Shown: positions 36,604-45,969 of the stretch, in pieces
Position numbering within the stretch: the stretch's first letter is position 1
Layout of the letters: every line of letters begins with the position of its first letter
Source of the DNA: Veillonella criceti
GTDB taxonomy: Bacteria > Bacillota > Negativicutes > Veillonellales > Veillonellaceae
Direction of reading: 5' to 3'
Assembly (NCBI RefSeq): GCF_900460315.1
Contig: NZ_UHIO01000001.1
Location: 1,951,501 to 2,015,500, forward strand
DNA length: 64,000 bases
The notes under the pieces: model-generated
Seen by the model: only the letters and a program-made list of their open reading frames with translations
What the model was told of the DNA's origin: nothing
Database searches by the model: none
Translations under genes and position numbers: made by a program

Positions 36604-37740
36604 ATGAAAGTTTTATTTATAAGAGCTAATAAAGGGCTACCAGATTCTAGAGTAGAAAAGGAATTATATTCTTTATCTAAAGAACACGAGGTTGAACTAT
36701 TAGGTTGGAATAGAGAGGAAAATACTGAGAATATAGAAGAAAAGAATATTGCCATTAATAATAAAAACTTTAAGTATTATTGGATTGGTATTAAGGCTCC
36801 ACAAGGAGAAGGATTTAAAAAAATACTTTTTCCCATGCTTAAATTTTGGATTACTATTTGCATTTTCTTATATAAAAATAGTGGTAAATATGATGTAGTA
36901 CATTTTTGCGATTTTGATACATCGGCTATAGCTTTTTTTGTTGCGAAATTTAAAAAAATGAAAATTGTATATGATATTTTTGATTATTATGCAGATTCTC
37001 ATAATGCTCCTAAGTTTATTAAATCAATAATTAAAAAATGGGAAAACTATATAATAAATAATAGTGACACTGTTATTTTGTGTAGCGAAAAACGAAGAGA
37101 GCAAATTTTACCAGCAAAAGCAAAAAAAATTATTATAATTAATAATAGTCCTAGTAAAGCAATTGAATTTGAAAATATTAACTTGCAGGGGGATGGAACA
37201 CGTAAAAGATTAGTATATGTAGGGATGTTATCTGAAGATCGATTGTTAGATAAAATTGCACAAGTAATAATAACACGTAATGATATAGAATGGCATGTTG
37301 CAGGTATGGGGATATTAGCGCCATACTTTGAAAAAATCTCCAAGAAATATGATAATATTTTTTATTATGGAAAAATATCGTATCCTCAAGCTCTCTGTTT
37401 AGAATCTCAATGTGATTATATGACTGCTATTTATGATCCTCAGGTATCTAATCATAAATATGCTGACCCTAATAAATTTTATGAGGCAATTCTATTGAGA
37501 AAACCTATAGTTGTACTTAAGGGAACTGGGATAGATGAAGTTGTGATAAATAAAAAGTTAGGCATTGTTCTTGATTATAATGTAAAAAATTTTAAAAGAG
37601 ATTTTAGTAATGCATTAAATAATCTTGTAGAAAAAAATGAGATATATTTTAATAGAACAAACGCGTCAATTTTATCTGATACAGTTTACTCTTGGGAAAT
37701 AATGGAGAAAAGATTATTGGAGGCATATAAATGGCTATAG
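36604..37740 (+). CDS. family 4-like glycosyltransferase
   Basis: A 378-residue GT-B fold transferase. The N-terminal strand MKVLFIRANKGLPDSRVEKEL and the C-terminal half RKRLVYVGMLSEDR, WHVAGMGILAPYFE, NIFYYGKISYPQALCL and DPNKFYEAILLRKPIVVLKG resemble GT4 proteins, although the classical E-x7-E is not obvious. The AT content is high, as in the neighbouring locus-specific genes. It ends overlapping the next open frame by 10 bases. Confidence 0.75.
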   Translation: MKVLFIRANKGLPDSRVEKELYSLSKEHEVELLGWNREENTENIEEKNIAINNKNFKYYWIGIKAPQGEGFKKILFPMLKFWITICIFLYKNSGKYDVVHFCDFDTSAIAFFVAKFKKMKIVYDIFDYYADSHNAPKFIKSIIKKWENYIINNSDTVILCSEKRREQILPAKAKKIIIINNSPSKAIEFENINLQGDGTRKRLVYVGMLSEDRLLDKIAQVIITRNDIEWHVAGMGILAPYFEKISKKYDNIFYYGKISYPQALCLESQCDYMTAIYDPQVSNHKYADPNKFYEAILLRKPIVVLKGTGIDEVVINKKLGIVLDYNVKNFKRDFSNALNNLVEKNEIYFNRTNASILSDTVYSWEIMEKRLLEAYKWL

Positions 37741-38968
37741 ACCCATTATTAAGAGAAAACGCTCGGATGAGCAAAATTATAAGTTGTATTTTAGTTTTTT
37801 TACCTTTATTAGATATTTATGAAATTCCTATATTGCCAATATCAATATCTGAAATAATATTAATTTTTTTAGTTTTATATTCTTTGTTTTTGCGAAATAT
37901 AATTTTAAGCAATTATGCATATATATTTTTTTTGATATATGCATTTACTACATCTTTAATTATTGCGAATTTAAATAATTATTTCTACATTGATGAATGG
38001 ATTTTTAAGTGGGGAAGGATTATTTTATATTCTTATTGTTTTTTATCTTTGGCTCCTCAATATTTAAATTTGAATATTTTTGTTATAACTATAAAAAGGT
38101 TAAGTGTTTTTTTTGCGATTATTCAAATTTTGCAATCTTTTCTGTGGTATATTTTAGATATACCTCTTTATTTTATTGTTCCAGGTATAAAATTGCATTA
38201 TGTTATTAGCGATTATAATGAATATATTCAGCATTTGATGGAATGGGGGGGAGCAACATGGAGGCCTTCTAATTTTTTCTTAGAACCTGCACTTTTTTCT
38301 TTTTATGCTGTTGTTGCGTTAATATCATTTTTATTTTTACAAAAAATAAAGAGAACCTAGTAGGCCCTATACTAATTACTCTTTCTATTTTTTTAGCAGG
38401 GAGTGCATTAGGAATTATCATATCAATTATAGTTTGGTTTATGTGGGGATACCATTTTAGCCGAAAAAATATGATAAGATATTTACCGCTGTTTATTATT
38501 ATAATAATTAGTGGTATTTTATTTGTTTTTATAGATAATTCTGTAATGAATCAAGTAATGTATAGAGTAGGGACTATTGGTGAGGAAAATTCTTCAACTG
38601 GAAGTTTAAGATTATTAAGAGGTATGGCTATTTTTGAAAGGCTCCCAATTGAGTTACAAATCTTGGGAGTTGGGCTTGGAAGTTTAAAATCTTATTTAGT
38701 TACAAATTTCATTGTCACTATATACGATAATAATTTACCTATAGGTAATGAATACATGAATACGTTATCATATATTTTAGTGAATACAGGTATAGTAGGA
38801 ATAACTTTTTTTATAATTTTTGTTGGTACTCTATTTTATAAATATCAAGAATATGGAAAACGGGTTCTTATAATTTGTTGGCTGTTTTTTTCTATTGCTT
38901 CATCAGATTTTTTAAGTATTAATTATGTATATCCTCTAATGCTAATTACGTCTAGAAGTAATAATTGA
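37731..38968 (+). pseudogene. O-antigen/capsule polymerase (Wzy-like), split by frameshift
   Basis: The first part (37731-38360, 209 residues) is a chain of hydrophobic helices. It ends SFLFLQKIKRT at a stop just after an A6 run at 38341-38346. A second frame continues without a gap: reading from the A run in the other frame gives QKNKENLVGPILITLSIFL, then more membrane helices to the stop at 38968. The joined product would be about 412 residues with ten or more helices, as in Wzy/O-antigen polymerases. A one-base change in the A run would restore it. It could be a sequencing error, a true mutation, or slippage. The polymerase call rests on topology and locus position. Confidence 0.75.
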
Positions 38969-39017
38969 TATTTAAAGTATAAGATAAAAAATAAATTTTG
39001 GGTTTAAGAGGCTAAAT

Positions 39018-39890
39018 ATGGAAATTCAAAAAATAGCTTGTGTTGTGTTAAATTATAATGATGCTGAAGAGACTATTAAGTATGTATCTTGGGTTAAAGA
39101 ATTAGATTTTTATTCTATAATTATCGTGGTAGATAATAATTCATCTGATGGTTCATATGAATTATTAAAGCAATTATCTTGTGAGAAAGTTTATGTTGTT
39201 CAATCTGATAAAAATGGTGGATATGGATATGGGAACAACTTTGGTATAAGAATTGCTAAAGAAAAATATCAGTGTGATATGGCTTTTATTTCAAATCCAG
39301 ATGTATCATATAGTGAAGAAAGCATTGCTAATATGGTAAAGTATTTAAATGAAAATCCTACTTGTGCAGCTGTTACAGGTCTACAATATAACGGGTTCAC
39401 AAAAAAGCCAATAAAAGATATTGCTTGGAAATTGCCTACTTATAAGAATTGTTTACTCATTAATTTGTATTTGGGTAGAAAATTCAATAAAGATATGTAT
39501 TATCAATTGAGTGAAAAATATGAAATTGTCGATTGTATTCCCGGTGCTTTTTTAGGGGTTAAAATTGATGAATTTTTACTTTGTGGTGGATATGATGAGC
39601 GACTTTTTTTATACTGTGAAGAGGCTACGTTAGCCTATCGATTAAAGGAACAAGGTTTGTATACATGTTTATTGACAAATGAATCTTATTTCCACTATGT
39701 GTCAACGTCGATTTCTAAAAATATTCCTAATGCAGTTAAAAGGCATAAACTGCTTTTAAATAGTTATTATTTTTATATTGAGAATTATTTAAAAGTGAAT
39801 TTTAGTAAAAGAATTTTAGCAAAACTAGTTTTTAAAGTGTCTATTTTAGAAGAGTATTTAAAAACTTTTATTCGAAGTGTAAAAAATTAG
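39018..39890 (+). CDS. family 2 glycosyltransferase (rhamnosyltransferase-like)
   Basis: A 290-residue GT2 enzyme of the WbbL/rhamnosyltransferase type. It shows IACVVLNYNDAEETIKY, VDNNSSDGSYELL, GGYGYGNNFGIRIA, FISNPDVSYSEE and CEEATLAYRLKEQG. The dTDP-L-rhamnose genes in the same operon make rhamnose transfer plausible. The acceptor is unknown. Confidence 0.85.
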   Translation: MEIQKIACVVLNYNDAEETIKYVSWVKELDFYSIIIVVDNNSSDGSYELLKQLSCEKVYVVQSDKNGGYGYGNNFGIRIAKEKYQCDMAFISNPDVSYSEESIANMVKYLNENPTCAAVTGLQYNGFTKKPIKDIAWKLPTYKNCLLINLYLGRKFNKDMYYQLSEKYEIVDCIPGAFLGVKIDEFLLCGGYDERLFLYCEEATLAYRLKEQGLYTCLLTNESYFHYVSTSISKNIPNAVKRHKLLLNSYYFYIENYLKVNFSKRILAKLVFKVSILEEYLKTFIRSVKN

Positions 39891-39944
39891 TAGAAGTATA
39901 AATTAATCAAATATATTTTTAGAATAGTAAGTGAGGTGTTAATA

Positions 39945-41057
39945 ATGTATGATTATTTAATTGTTGGTGCGGGCTTATATGGGGCTGTTATGGCTCATGA
40001 GTTAAAAAACTTAAATAAAAAGATTTTAGTGATTGATCGACGTGAGCAGATTGGTGGAAATGTTTATACTAAAGAAATAAATGGAATTCAAGTACATCAG
40101 TATGGTGCACATATATTTAATACTCATTCTACTGAAGTGTGGGAATACGTACAGCAATTTGCTAAGTTTAATAGATTCACAAATTCACCAATTGCAAATT
40201 ATAAGGGGGAAATTTTTTCCTTACCATTTAGCATGTATACATTTAATAAAATGTGGGGAGTTATAAAACCTGAAGAAGCTAAAGTTATTATAGAAAAACA
40301 AAAAAAAGAATCAGGGATTATTGAGCCACAAAATTTAGAGGAGCAGGCTATAAGTTTAGTTGGAAAAGATATTTATGAGAAATTAATTAAAGGATATACT
40401 GAAAAACAATGGGGACGAGCTTGTAAAGATTTACCTTCTTTTATTATAAAGCGATTACCAGTACGATTTATATATGATAATAATTATTTTAATTCTCCCT
40501 ATCAAGGGATTCCTATTGGTGGATATACAAATATGGTCGCTAATATGTTGAAAGATATTGAGATTGAATTGGGTGTTGATTATATTAAAAATAGACAAGT
40601 CTATAGTAAGATGGCTAAAAATATTATATATACGGGCCCAATAGATGAATATTTTGATTATAAAGTAGGAAATTTGGAATATCGTTCAGTAAGATTTGAA
40701 ACAGAAGTGCTTGATATATCTAACTTCCAAGGGAACGCTGTTGTTAATTATACTGATGCTGAAACTCCTTGGACTAGAATTATTGAACATAAATGGTTTG
40801 AGTTTGGTAAAGATCAATCCGGAAAAGATATAGAAGGTACTGTAATTTCAAGAGAATATAGTTCTGAATGGTCTCGTGGAGATGAACCATATTATCCAGT
40901 TAATGATGAACGTAATAATTTACTTTATAAAAAATATGTGGAACTTGCAAAGCAAGAATCTAATGTACATTTTGGTGGCAGATTAGCAGAATATAAATAC
41001 TATAATATGGACGCAGTTATTGCAACTGCACTGTCTTCAGTAAAAAAGGTATTATAG
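39945..41057 (+). CDS. glf: UDP-galactopyranose mutase
   Basis: A 370-residue flavoenzyme converting UDP-galactopyranose to UDP-galactofuranose. The Rossmann motif YLIVGAGLYGAVMAHEL, the VHQYGAHIFNTHS and KGYTEKQWGR segments, and WSRGDEPYYPVNDERN are diagnostic. The ATG at 39945 follows GTGAGGTG; an in-frame ATG three codons before is less well placed. Its presence predicts galactofuranose in the surface polysaccharide. Confidence 0.95.
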   Translation: MYDYLIVGAGLYGAVMAHELKNLNKKILVIDRREQIGGNVYTKEINGIQVHQYGAHIFNTHSTEVWEYVQQFAKFNRFTNSPIANYKGEIFSLPFSMYTFNKMWGVIKPEEAKVIIEKQKKESGIIEPQNLEEQAISLVGKDIYEKLIKGYTEKQWGRACKDLPSFIIKRLPVRFIYDNNYFNSPYQGIPIGGYTNMVANMLKDIEIELGVDYIKNRQVYSKMAKNIIYTGPIDEYFDYKVGNLEYRSVRFETEVLDISNFQGNAVVNYTDAETPWTRIIEHKWFEFGKDQSGKDIEGTVISREYSSEWSRGDEPYYPVNDERNNLLYKKYVELAKQESNVHFGGRLAEYKYYNMDAVIATALSSVKKVL

Positions 41058-41076
41058 TATAATCCGAGAGGGGAAG

Positions 41077-42483
41077 ATGAATCAATCTCGTTTTTTACAG
41101 AATATTTCTTATTCTTTTGGCGCTAATATTTTATCGTTATTAGTATCGGTTATAATGGTTATTATCGTTCCTAAATTTTTGTCTTTAGAAGCGTATGGTA
41201 CATGGCAATTGTTCTTGTTTTATTTCTCTTATATAGGTTTTTTTCATTTTGGCTGGATTGATGGATTGTATCTTAGATATGCTGGAAAGGATTATAGAAA
41301 ACTAGATCCTAAGTTATTTTCAGGACAATTATTAGGTATATTTATTTTACAATTGATTATTGCTAGTATAATAGTTTTTTATTCTTTATATTATGTTGAA
41401 ATATCTAATAAGAGAGAAGTTTTAATGGGATTAGCAATATTAACTCCTATGGTAAACCTAAATAATGCATATAACCAAATTATGCAATTTACAAACCGAA
41501 TAAAAGATTATGCTAAATTATTATCTTTAGAACGTATTTTATTGTTATTATTTGTGTTTGTATTTATCTTTTTAGGATATAATTCATATACAGATTTATA
41601 TTTTGCTAAACTTATATCCGTTACTATTGTTTTTTTATTTAGTATTTTTATTACTAAATCTTTAGTGACTTTTTCTTTATACTCCCCTGGTTCTATTTTA
41701 AAAGAAGCTAAACTTAATATTGAAGCTGGTAGTAAATTAATGTTTGCTAATATTGCTAGTATGCTTATTATAGGCTGTATCCGTTATGGAATTTCCGAAG
41801 GCTGGGATATTGAGACTTTTGGGAAAGTTTCATTAACTTTAGGGATTTCAAATTTTCTGTTAATTTTTATTAATGCACTAAGTGTTGTATTCTTTCCTGT
41901 TATAAAACGAGCAGAGGAGAAAGAATTAGTAAATTTATACATATACATTAGAACTTTATTATCAGTGATATTGTTAGCATTATTATTGTTGTTTTATCCT
42001 CTAAAAGAAGGGCTTGTGTGGTGGTTACCACAGTATGAAGATAGTTTTATATTTATGTCGGCATTATTTCCTATATGTATTTTTGAAGGGCGCGTACAAT
42101 TATTAGTTAATACATATTTAAAAAGTCTAAGAGAAGAGACTTTAATGTTAAAAATTAATTTAGCATCAGTGATTTTAGGATTTTTTGTTACATTACTTAC
42201 AGTTTTTATACTCCATAATTTGTTATTAACTGTATTTGCTATTGTATTTGTATATGGATTTCGTTGTATTTTGTCAGAAGTTTTTTTACAGAAAATTCTT
42301 AACATAACATTATATAAAGACTTTATTATAGAAATGATTTTAATCTTAGTTTTTATAATAAGTGGAACATTTTTTTATAGTATATATTCTGCTTTATTAT
42401 ATTTGTTGTTATATTTAGTATATATTCTTTTTAATAAGTCAATAGTAATCGAACTATATAATAAATTGAATAAATCAATTTAA
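41077..42483 (+). CDS. polysaccharide flippase (Wzx-like)
   Basis: A 468-residue protein with about 12 hydrophobic helices across its length. The N-terminus [23 protein letters not shown] is typical of the MOP/polysaccharide transporter superfamily. It is expected to flip the lipid-linked repeat across the inner membrane before polymerisation. Very AT-rich coding sequence. Confidence 0.85.
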   Translation: MNQSRFLQNISYSFGANILSLLVSVIMVIIVPKFLSLEAYGTWQLFLFYFSYIGFFHFGWIDGLYLRYAGKDYRKLDPKLFSGQLLGIFILQLIIASIIVFYSLYYVEISNKREVLMGLAILTPMVNLNNAYNQIMQFTNRIKDYAKLLSLERILLLLFVFVFIFLGYNSYTDLYFAKLISVTIVFLFSIFITKSLVTFSLYSPGSILKEAKLNIEAGSKLMFANIASMLIIGCIRYGISEGWDIETFGKVSLTLGISNFLLIFINALSVVFFPVIKRAEEKELVNLYIYIRTLLSVILLALLLLFYPLKEGLVWWLPQYEDSFIFMSALFPICIFEGRVQLLVNTYLKSLREETLMLKINLASVILGFFVTLLTVFILHNLLLTVFAIVFVYGFRCILSEVFLQKILNITLYKDFIIEMILILVFIISGTFFYSIYSALLYLLLYLVYILFNKSIVIELYNKLNKSI

Positions 42484-42512
42484 AATTATTTATTAATGCT
42501 GGGATGGATATT

Positions 42513-43406
42513 ATGAAAGGTATAATTTTAGCAGGTGGAAGTGGCACTCGTTTATATCCACTTACATTGGTAACCTCAAAGCAGTTGTTGCCAGTATATG
42601 ATAAGCCGATGATATATTATCCTTTATCGACTTTAATGTTAGCAGGGATTCGGGATATATTAATTATTTCTACACCAAATGATTTGCCTAATTTTGAAAG
42701 ATTATTAGGAGATGGTTCTGCTTATGGAATTCAATTAAGTTATAAAGTTCAACCTTCTCCTGATGGATTAGCTCAAGCGTTTATTTTAGGTGAAGATTTT
42801 ATTGATGGTGAGCCTTGTGCAATGATTTTGGGGGATAATATATTCTATGGTGCTGGATTAAGTAAGTACTTAAAAATGGCAGTAGAGTCAGTACAAGAAG
42901 GTCAGAGTGCCAATGTTTTTGGTTATTATGTAGAGGATCCAGAGCGCTTTGGTGTTATAGAGTTTGATGATGAAGGACGGGCCATTTCAATTGAAGAGAA
43001 GCCGAGAAGCCCAAAATCAAATTATGCTGTAACAGGATTATATTTTTATGATGAACATGTATGTGAATATGCTAAGCAAGTTACACCGTCAGCGCGTGGT
43101 GAACTGGAAATTACTGATTTAAATAAGATTTATTTAAATCGAGGTGAACTAAAAGTAACTACGTTGGGGCGTGGTTATGCATGGTTAGATACGGGGACAA
43201 TAGATAGCTTGAATGAGGCATCTCAATTTGTTAGAGCTATTGAAACTCGTGCAGGTATACAAATTTCTGCATTAGAAGAAATATCATTTAATAATGGCTG
43301 GATTTCAAAAGAGATTTTATTAGAGAATGCTATAAAATATGGAAAAGCACCGTATGGTCAATATTTAAAAAAAGTGGCAGACGGAAAAATTTTAAAAGAA
43401 CAGTAA
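42513..43406 (+). CDS. rfbA: glucose-1-phosphate thymidylyltransferase
   Basis: A 297-residue enzyme making dTDP-glucose. [22 protein letters not shown] at the start, [10 protein letters not shown], and [20 protein letters not shown] are standard. The ATG at 42513 (MKGIILAG) follows GGGATGG; three residues upstream are not part of the family N-terminus. First of the four dTDP-rhamnose genes, in the order A-B-D-C. Confidence 0.96.
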   Translation: MKGIILAGGSGTRLYPLTLVTSKQLLPVYDKPMIYYPLSTLMLAGIRDILIISTPNDLPNFERLLGDGSAYGIQLSYKVQPSPDGLAQAFILGEDFIDGEPCAMILGDNIFYGAGLSKYLKMAVESVQEGQSANVFGYYVEDPERFGVIEFDDEGRAISIEEKPRSPKSNYAVTGLYFYDEHVCEYAKQVTPSARGELEITDLNKIYLNRGELKVTTLGRGYAWLDTGTIDSLNEASQFVRAIETRAGIQISALEEISFNNGWISKEILLENAIKYGKAPYGQYLKKVADGKILKEQ

Positions 43407-43419
43407 AGGGATATTTAAT

Positions 43420-44448
43420 ATGAAGATAATAGTAACAGGTGGAGCAGGCTTTATTGGTGGTAATTTTGTACATTTGATGGTAAATAAATATCCAGAGGAT
43501 CATATTATTTGTTTAGATGCATTAACTTATGCAGGAAATTTAGCCACTTTAAAGAGCGTAATGGATAAACCTAATTTTTCATTTGTTAAAGGTGATATTG
43601 CTAATCGTGAGTTTATATATGACTTATTTGAAAAAATCAAGCCAGATATAGTTATAAATTTTGCAGCCGAGAGTCATGTAGACCGTTCTATTTTAGATCC
43701 GGAAGTTTTTTTACGAACTAATGTTATTGGTACGAGTGTTTTAATGGATGCATGTCGAAAGTATGGTATTACGCGGTATCATCAAGTTTCTACTGATGAG
43801 GTATACGGAGATTTGCCATTAGATAAGCCAGATTTGTTTTTTACAGAAGCAACTCCTTTGCATACTTCATCTCCATATTCTGCCTCTAAGGCAAGTGCAG
43901 ATTTATTAGTTTTAGCCTATCATAGAACGTATGGATTGCCAGTTAGTATTAGTCGTTGCTCTAATAACTATGGGCCTTATCATTTTCCTGAAAAGTTAAT
44001 TCCTTTAATGATTATTAATGCTTTGCATAATAAGAGTTTACCGGTTTATGGTGATGGTTTGAATGTACGGGACTGGTTATATGTGACTGATCATTGTGAA
44101 GCAATTGATTTAATTGTGCGTCAGGGAAAAGTTGGAGAAGTTTATAACGTAGGTGGTCATAATGAAGTTAATAATTTGACTATTGTGAAAACAATTTGTT
44201 CGATATTAGGAAAATCGGAAAATTTAATTGAATATGTTACTGATCGTCAAGGCCATGATCGTCGATATGCAATTGATCCAGCAAAAATACATAGTGATTT
44301 GGGATGGCTTCCTAAAGTTAAATTTGAAGATGGTATTGTAAAGACTATTGAGTGGTATAAGCAAAATAAAGATTGGTGGGAGCCCATTATTTCTGGAGAG
44401 TATCAGAAATATTATGAGTCTATGTATCAAGGAAAATTCAATAATTAA
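43420..44448 (+). CDS. rfbB: dTDP-glucose 4,6-dehydratase
   Basis: A 342-residue extended short-chain dehydrogenase. The N-terminal GGAGFIGGNFVHLMV NAD site, NFAAESHVDRSI, STDEVYGDL and the catalytic YSASKAS are all present. It converts dTDP-glucose to the 4-keto-6-deoxy intermediate. Thirteen bases after rfbA. Confidence 0.96.
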   Translation: MKIIVTGGAGFIGGNFVHLMVNKYPEDHIICLDALTYAGNLATLKSVMDKPNFSFVKGDIANREFIYDLFEKIKPDIVINFAAESHVDRSILDPEVFLRTNVIGTSVLMDACRKYGITRYHQVSTDEVYGDLPLDKPDLFFTEATPLHTSSPYSASKASADLLVLAYHRTYGLPVSISRCSNNYGPYHFPEKLIPLMIINALHNKSLPVYGDGLNVRDWLYVTDHCEAIDLIVRQGKVGEVYNVGGHNEVNNLTIVKTICSILGKSENLIEYVTDRQGHDRRYAIDPAKIHSDLGWLPKVKFEDGIVKTIEWYKQNKDWWEPIISGEYQKYYESMYQGKFNN

Positions 44449-44466
44449 GTATTGTTAGGTGATTCT

Positions 44467-45384
44467 ATGAAAATATTAATTACAGGTGTGACAGGGCAAT
44501 TAGGATATGATGTGGCTGTAGAAGCACTTAGTAGAGCCCATGAAGTTATTGGTATTTCACGAAGAGCATACACGATTAATAATACTAGATATAAAAACTT
44601 TATTTGCTCTATTACTGATGAAGCGAAAATTAAGGAAGTCTTTACTGCTGTTAAACCTGATGTAGTGATACATTGTGCTGCTTGGACAGCTGTTGATGCA
44701 GCTGAGGAGTCAGAGAATAAGGATATTTTGTATAAGACTAATGTAGAAGCGACAAAATATATTTCTAAGTGCTGTGAAGTAATAGATGCTAAATTGATAT
44801 ATATTAGTACTGATTATGTTTTTGATGGTCAGGGGACAGCCATATGGCAGGAAGCTGAGCAAAATTTACATCCTATTAATTTATATGGAGAGTCTAAATT
44901 ATTAGGTGAACAGGCGATTCTTTCTGCTTTGAAGAAGTATTTTATTGTGCGAATTTCTTGGGTTTTTGGGATTAATGGTAATAATTTTGTAAAGACTATG
45001 TTAAGTGTTGGTCAAAAATATGATTCTTTAAAAGTGGTTAATGATCAAATTGGATTACCAACATATACTAAAGATTTAGCAGGATTATTACTTGATATGG
45101 CAGAGTCAACGTCTTATGGAATTTATCATGCTACCAATACTGGTTCTTATATTTCATGGTATGATTTTGCTAAAGAAATTTTTAAACAAGCTAATTATCA
45201 AACTAACGTAATTCCTGTAACCACGGATGAATACGGTATATCTAAGGCCAATAGACCCAAAAATAGTCGTTTATCGTTAAATAGATTAAGTGATAATGGA
45301 TTTACACTGTTGCCGAATTGGAAAGATGCTTTACAGCGCTATTTGCAAGAATTGAGGAATGAGGATGAAATTAACAAAAACTAA
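44467..45384 (+). CDS. rfbD: dTDP-4-dehydrorhamnose reductase
   Basis: A 305-residue NAD(P)H-dependent reductase, the last step to dTDP-L-rhamnose. MKILITGVTGQLGYDV, CAAWTAVDAAEES, STDYVFDGQG and YGESKLLGEQA (YxxxK) are typical. The ATG at 44467 is preferred over an upstream in-frame start. It overlaps rfbC by 20 bases. Confidence 0.95.
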   Translation: MKILITGVTGQLGYDVAVEALSRAHEVIGISRRAYTINNTRYKNFICSITDEAKIKEVFTAVKPDVVIHCAAWTAVDAAEESENKDILYKTNVEATKYISKCCEVIDAKLIYISTDYVFDGQGTAIWQEAEQNLHPINLYGESKLLGEQAILSALKKYFIVRISWVFGINGNNFVKTMLSVGQKYDSLKVVNDQIGLPTYTKDLAGLLLDMAESTSYGIYHATNTGSYISWYDFAKEIFKQANYQTNVIPVTTDEYGISKANRPKNSRLSLNRLSDNGFTLLPNWKDALQRYLQELRNEDEINKN

Positions 45385-45916
45385 ATTAGAAGGCGTGATT
45401 ATTTTAGAGCCTAAAGTATTTGGAGATAATAGAGGCTTTTTTATGGAAAGTTGGAGCAAGCGACAATTAGAAGAATTAGGCCTATATTATGATTTTGTAC
45501 AAGATAATCACTCATCTTCAACACGAAGAGGGACTTTAAGAGGTATTCATTATCAGAAAGGTGAGCACAGTCAGGCTAAATTAGTTCGTTGTGTTAGAGG
45601 GGCGGTTTTTGATGTAGCGGTCGATTTAAGAGTTAAAAGCCCAACATATGGACAATGGATTGGCGTGGAATTGTCTGAAAAGAATAAGAAGCAGCTATTA
45701 ATTCCGCGTGGGTTTGGACATGGATTTGTTACATTAACAGATGATGTAGAATTTATGTATAAAGCTGACAATTATTATTGCCAAGAGTCAGATAGAGGCA
45801 TTCTGTGGAATGATCCTCAAATTAAGATTGAATGGGGGATTGATGAACCTATTTTATCTGAAAAAGATAAGAGGCATCCAGCTTTGAGTGAAATTAATGA
45901 AAGTGAATTATTTTAA
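45365..45916 (+). CDS. rfbC: dTDP-4-dehydrorhamnose 3,5-epimerase
   Basis: A 183-residue cupin epimerase. NRGFFMESWSKRQ, DNHSSSTRRGTLRGIHYQ with catalytic His, and RGFGHGFVTLTD identify it. The ATG at 45365 lies six bases after GAGGA within rfbD; the ATG two codons earlier sits on that site. It completes the dTDP-L-rhamnose set. Confidence 0.95.
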   Translation: MKLTKTKLEGVIILEPKVFGDNRGFFMESWSKRQLEELGLYYDFVQDNHSSSTRRGTLRGIHYQKGEHSQAKLVRCVRGAVFDVAVDLRVKSPTYGQWIGVELSEKNKKQLLIPRGFGHGFVTLTDDVEFMYKADNYYCQESDRGILWNDPQIKIEWGIDEPILSEKDKRHPALSEINESELF

Positions 45917-45969
45917 TTATATTTTATAATTATTAAAGTTAAAAAGGTTTTTGGGAAAGTGTGGTTATA

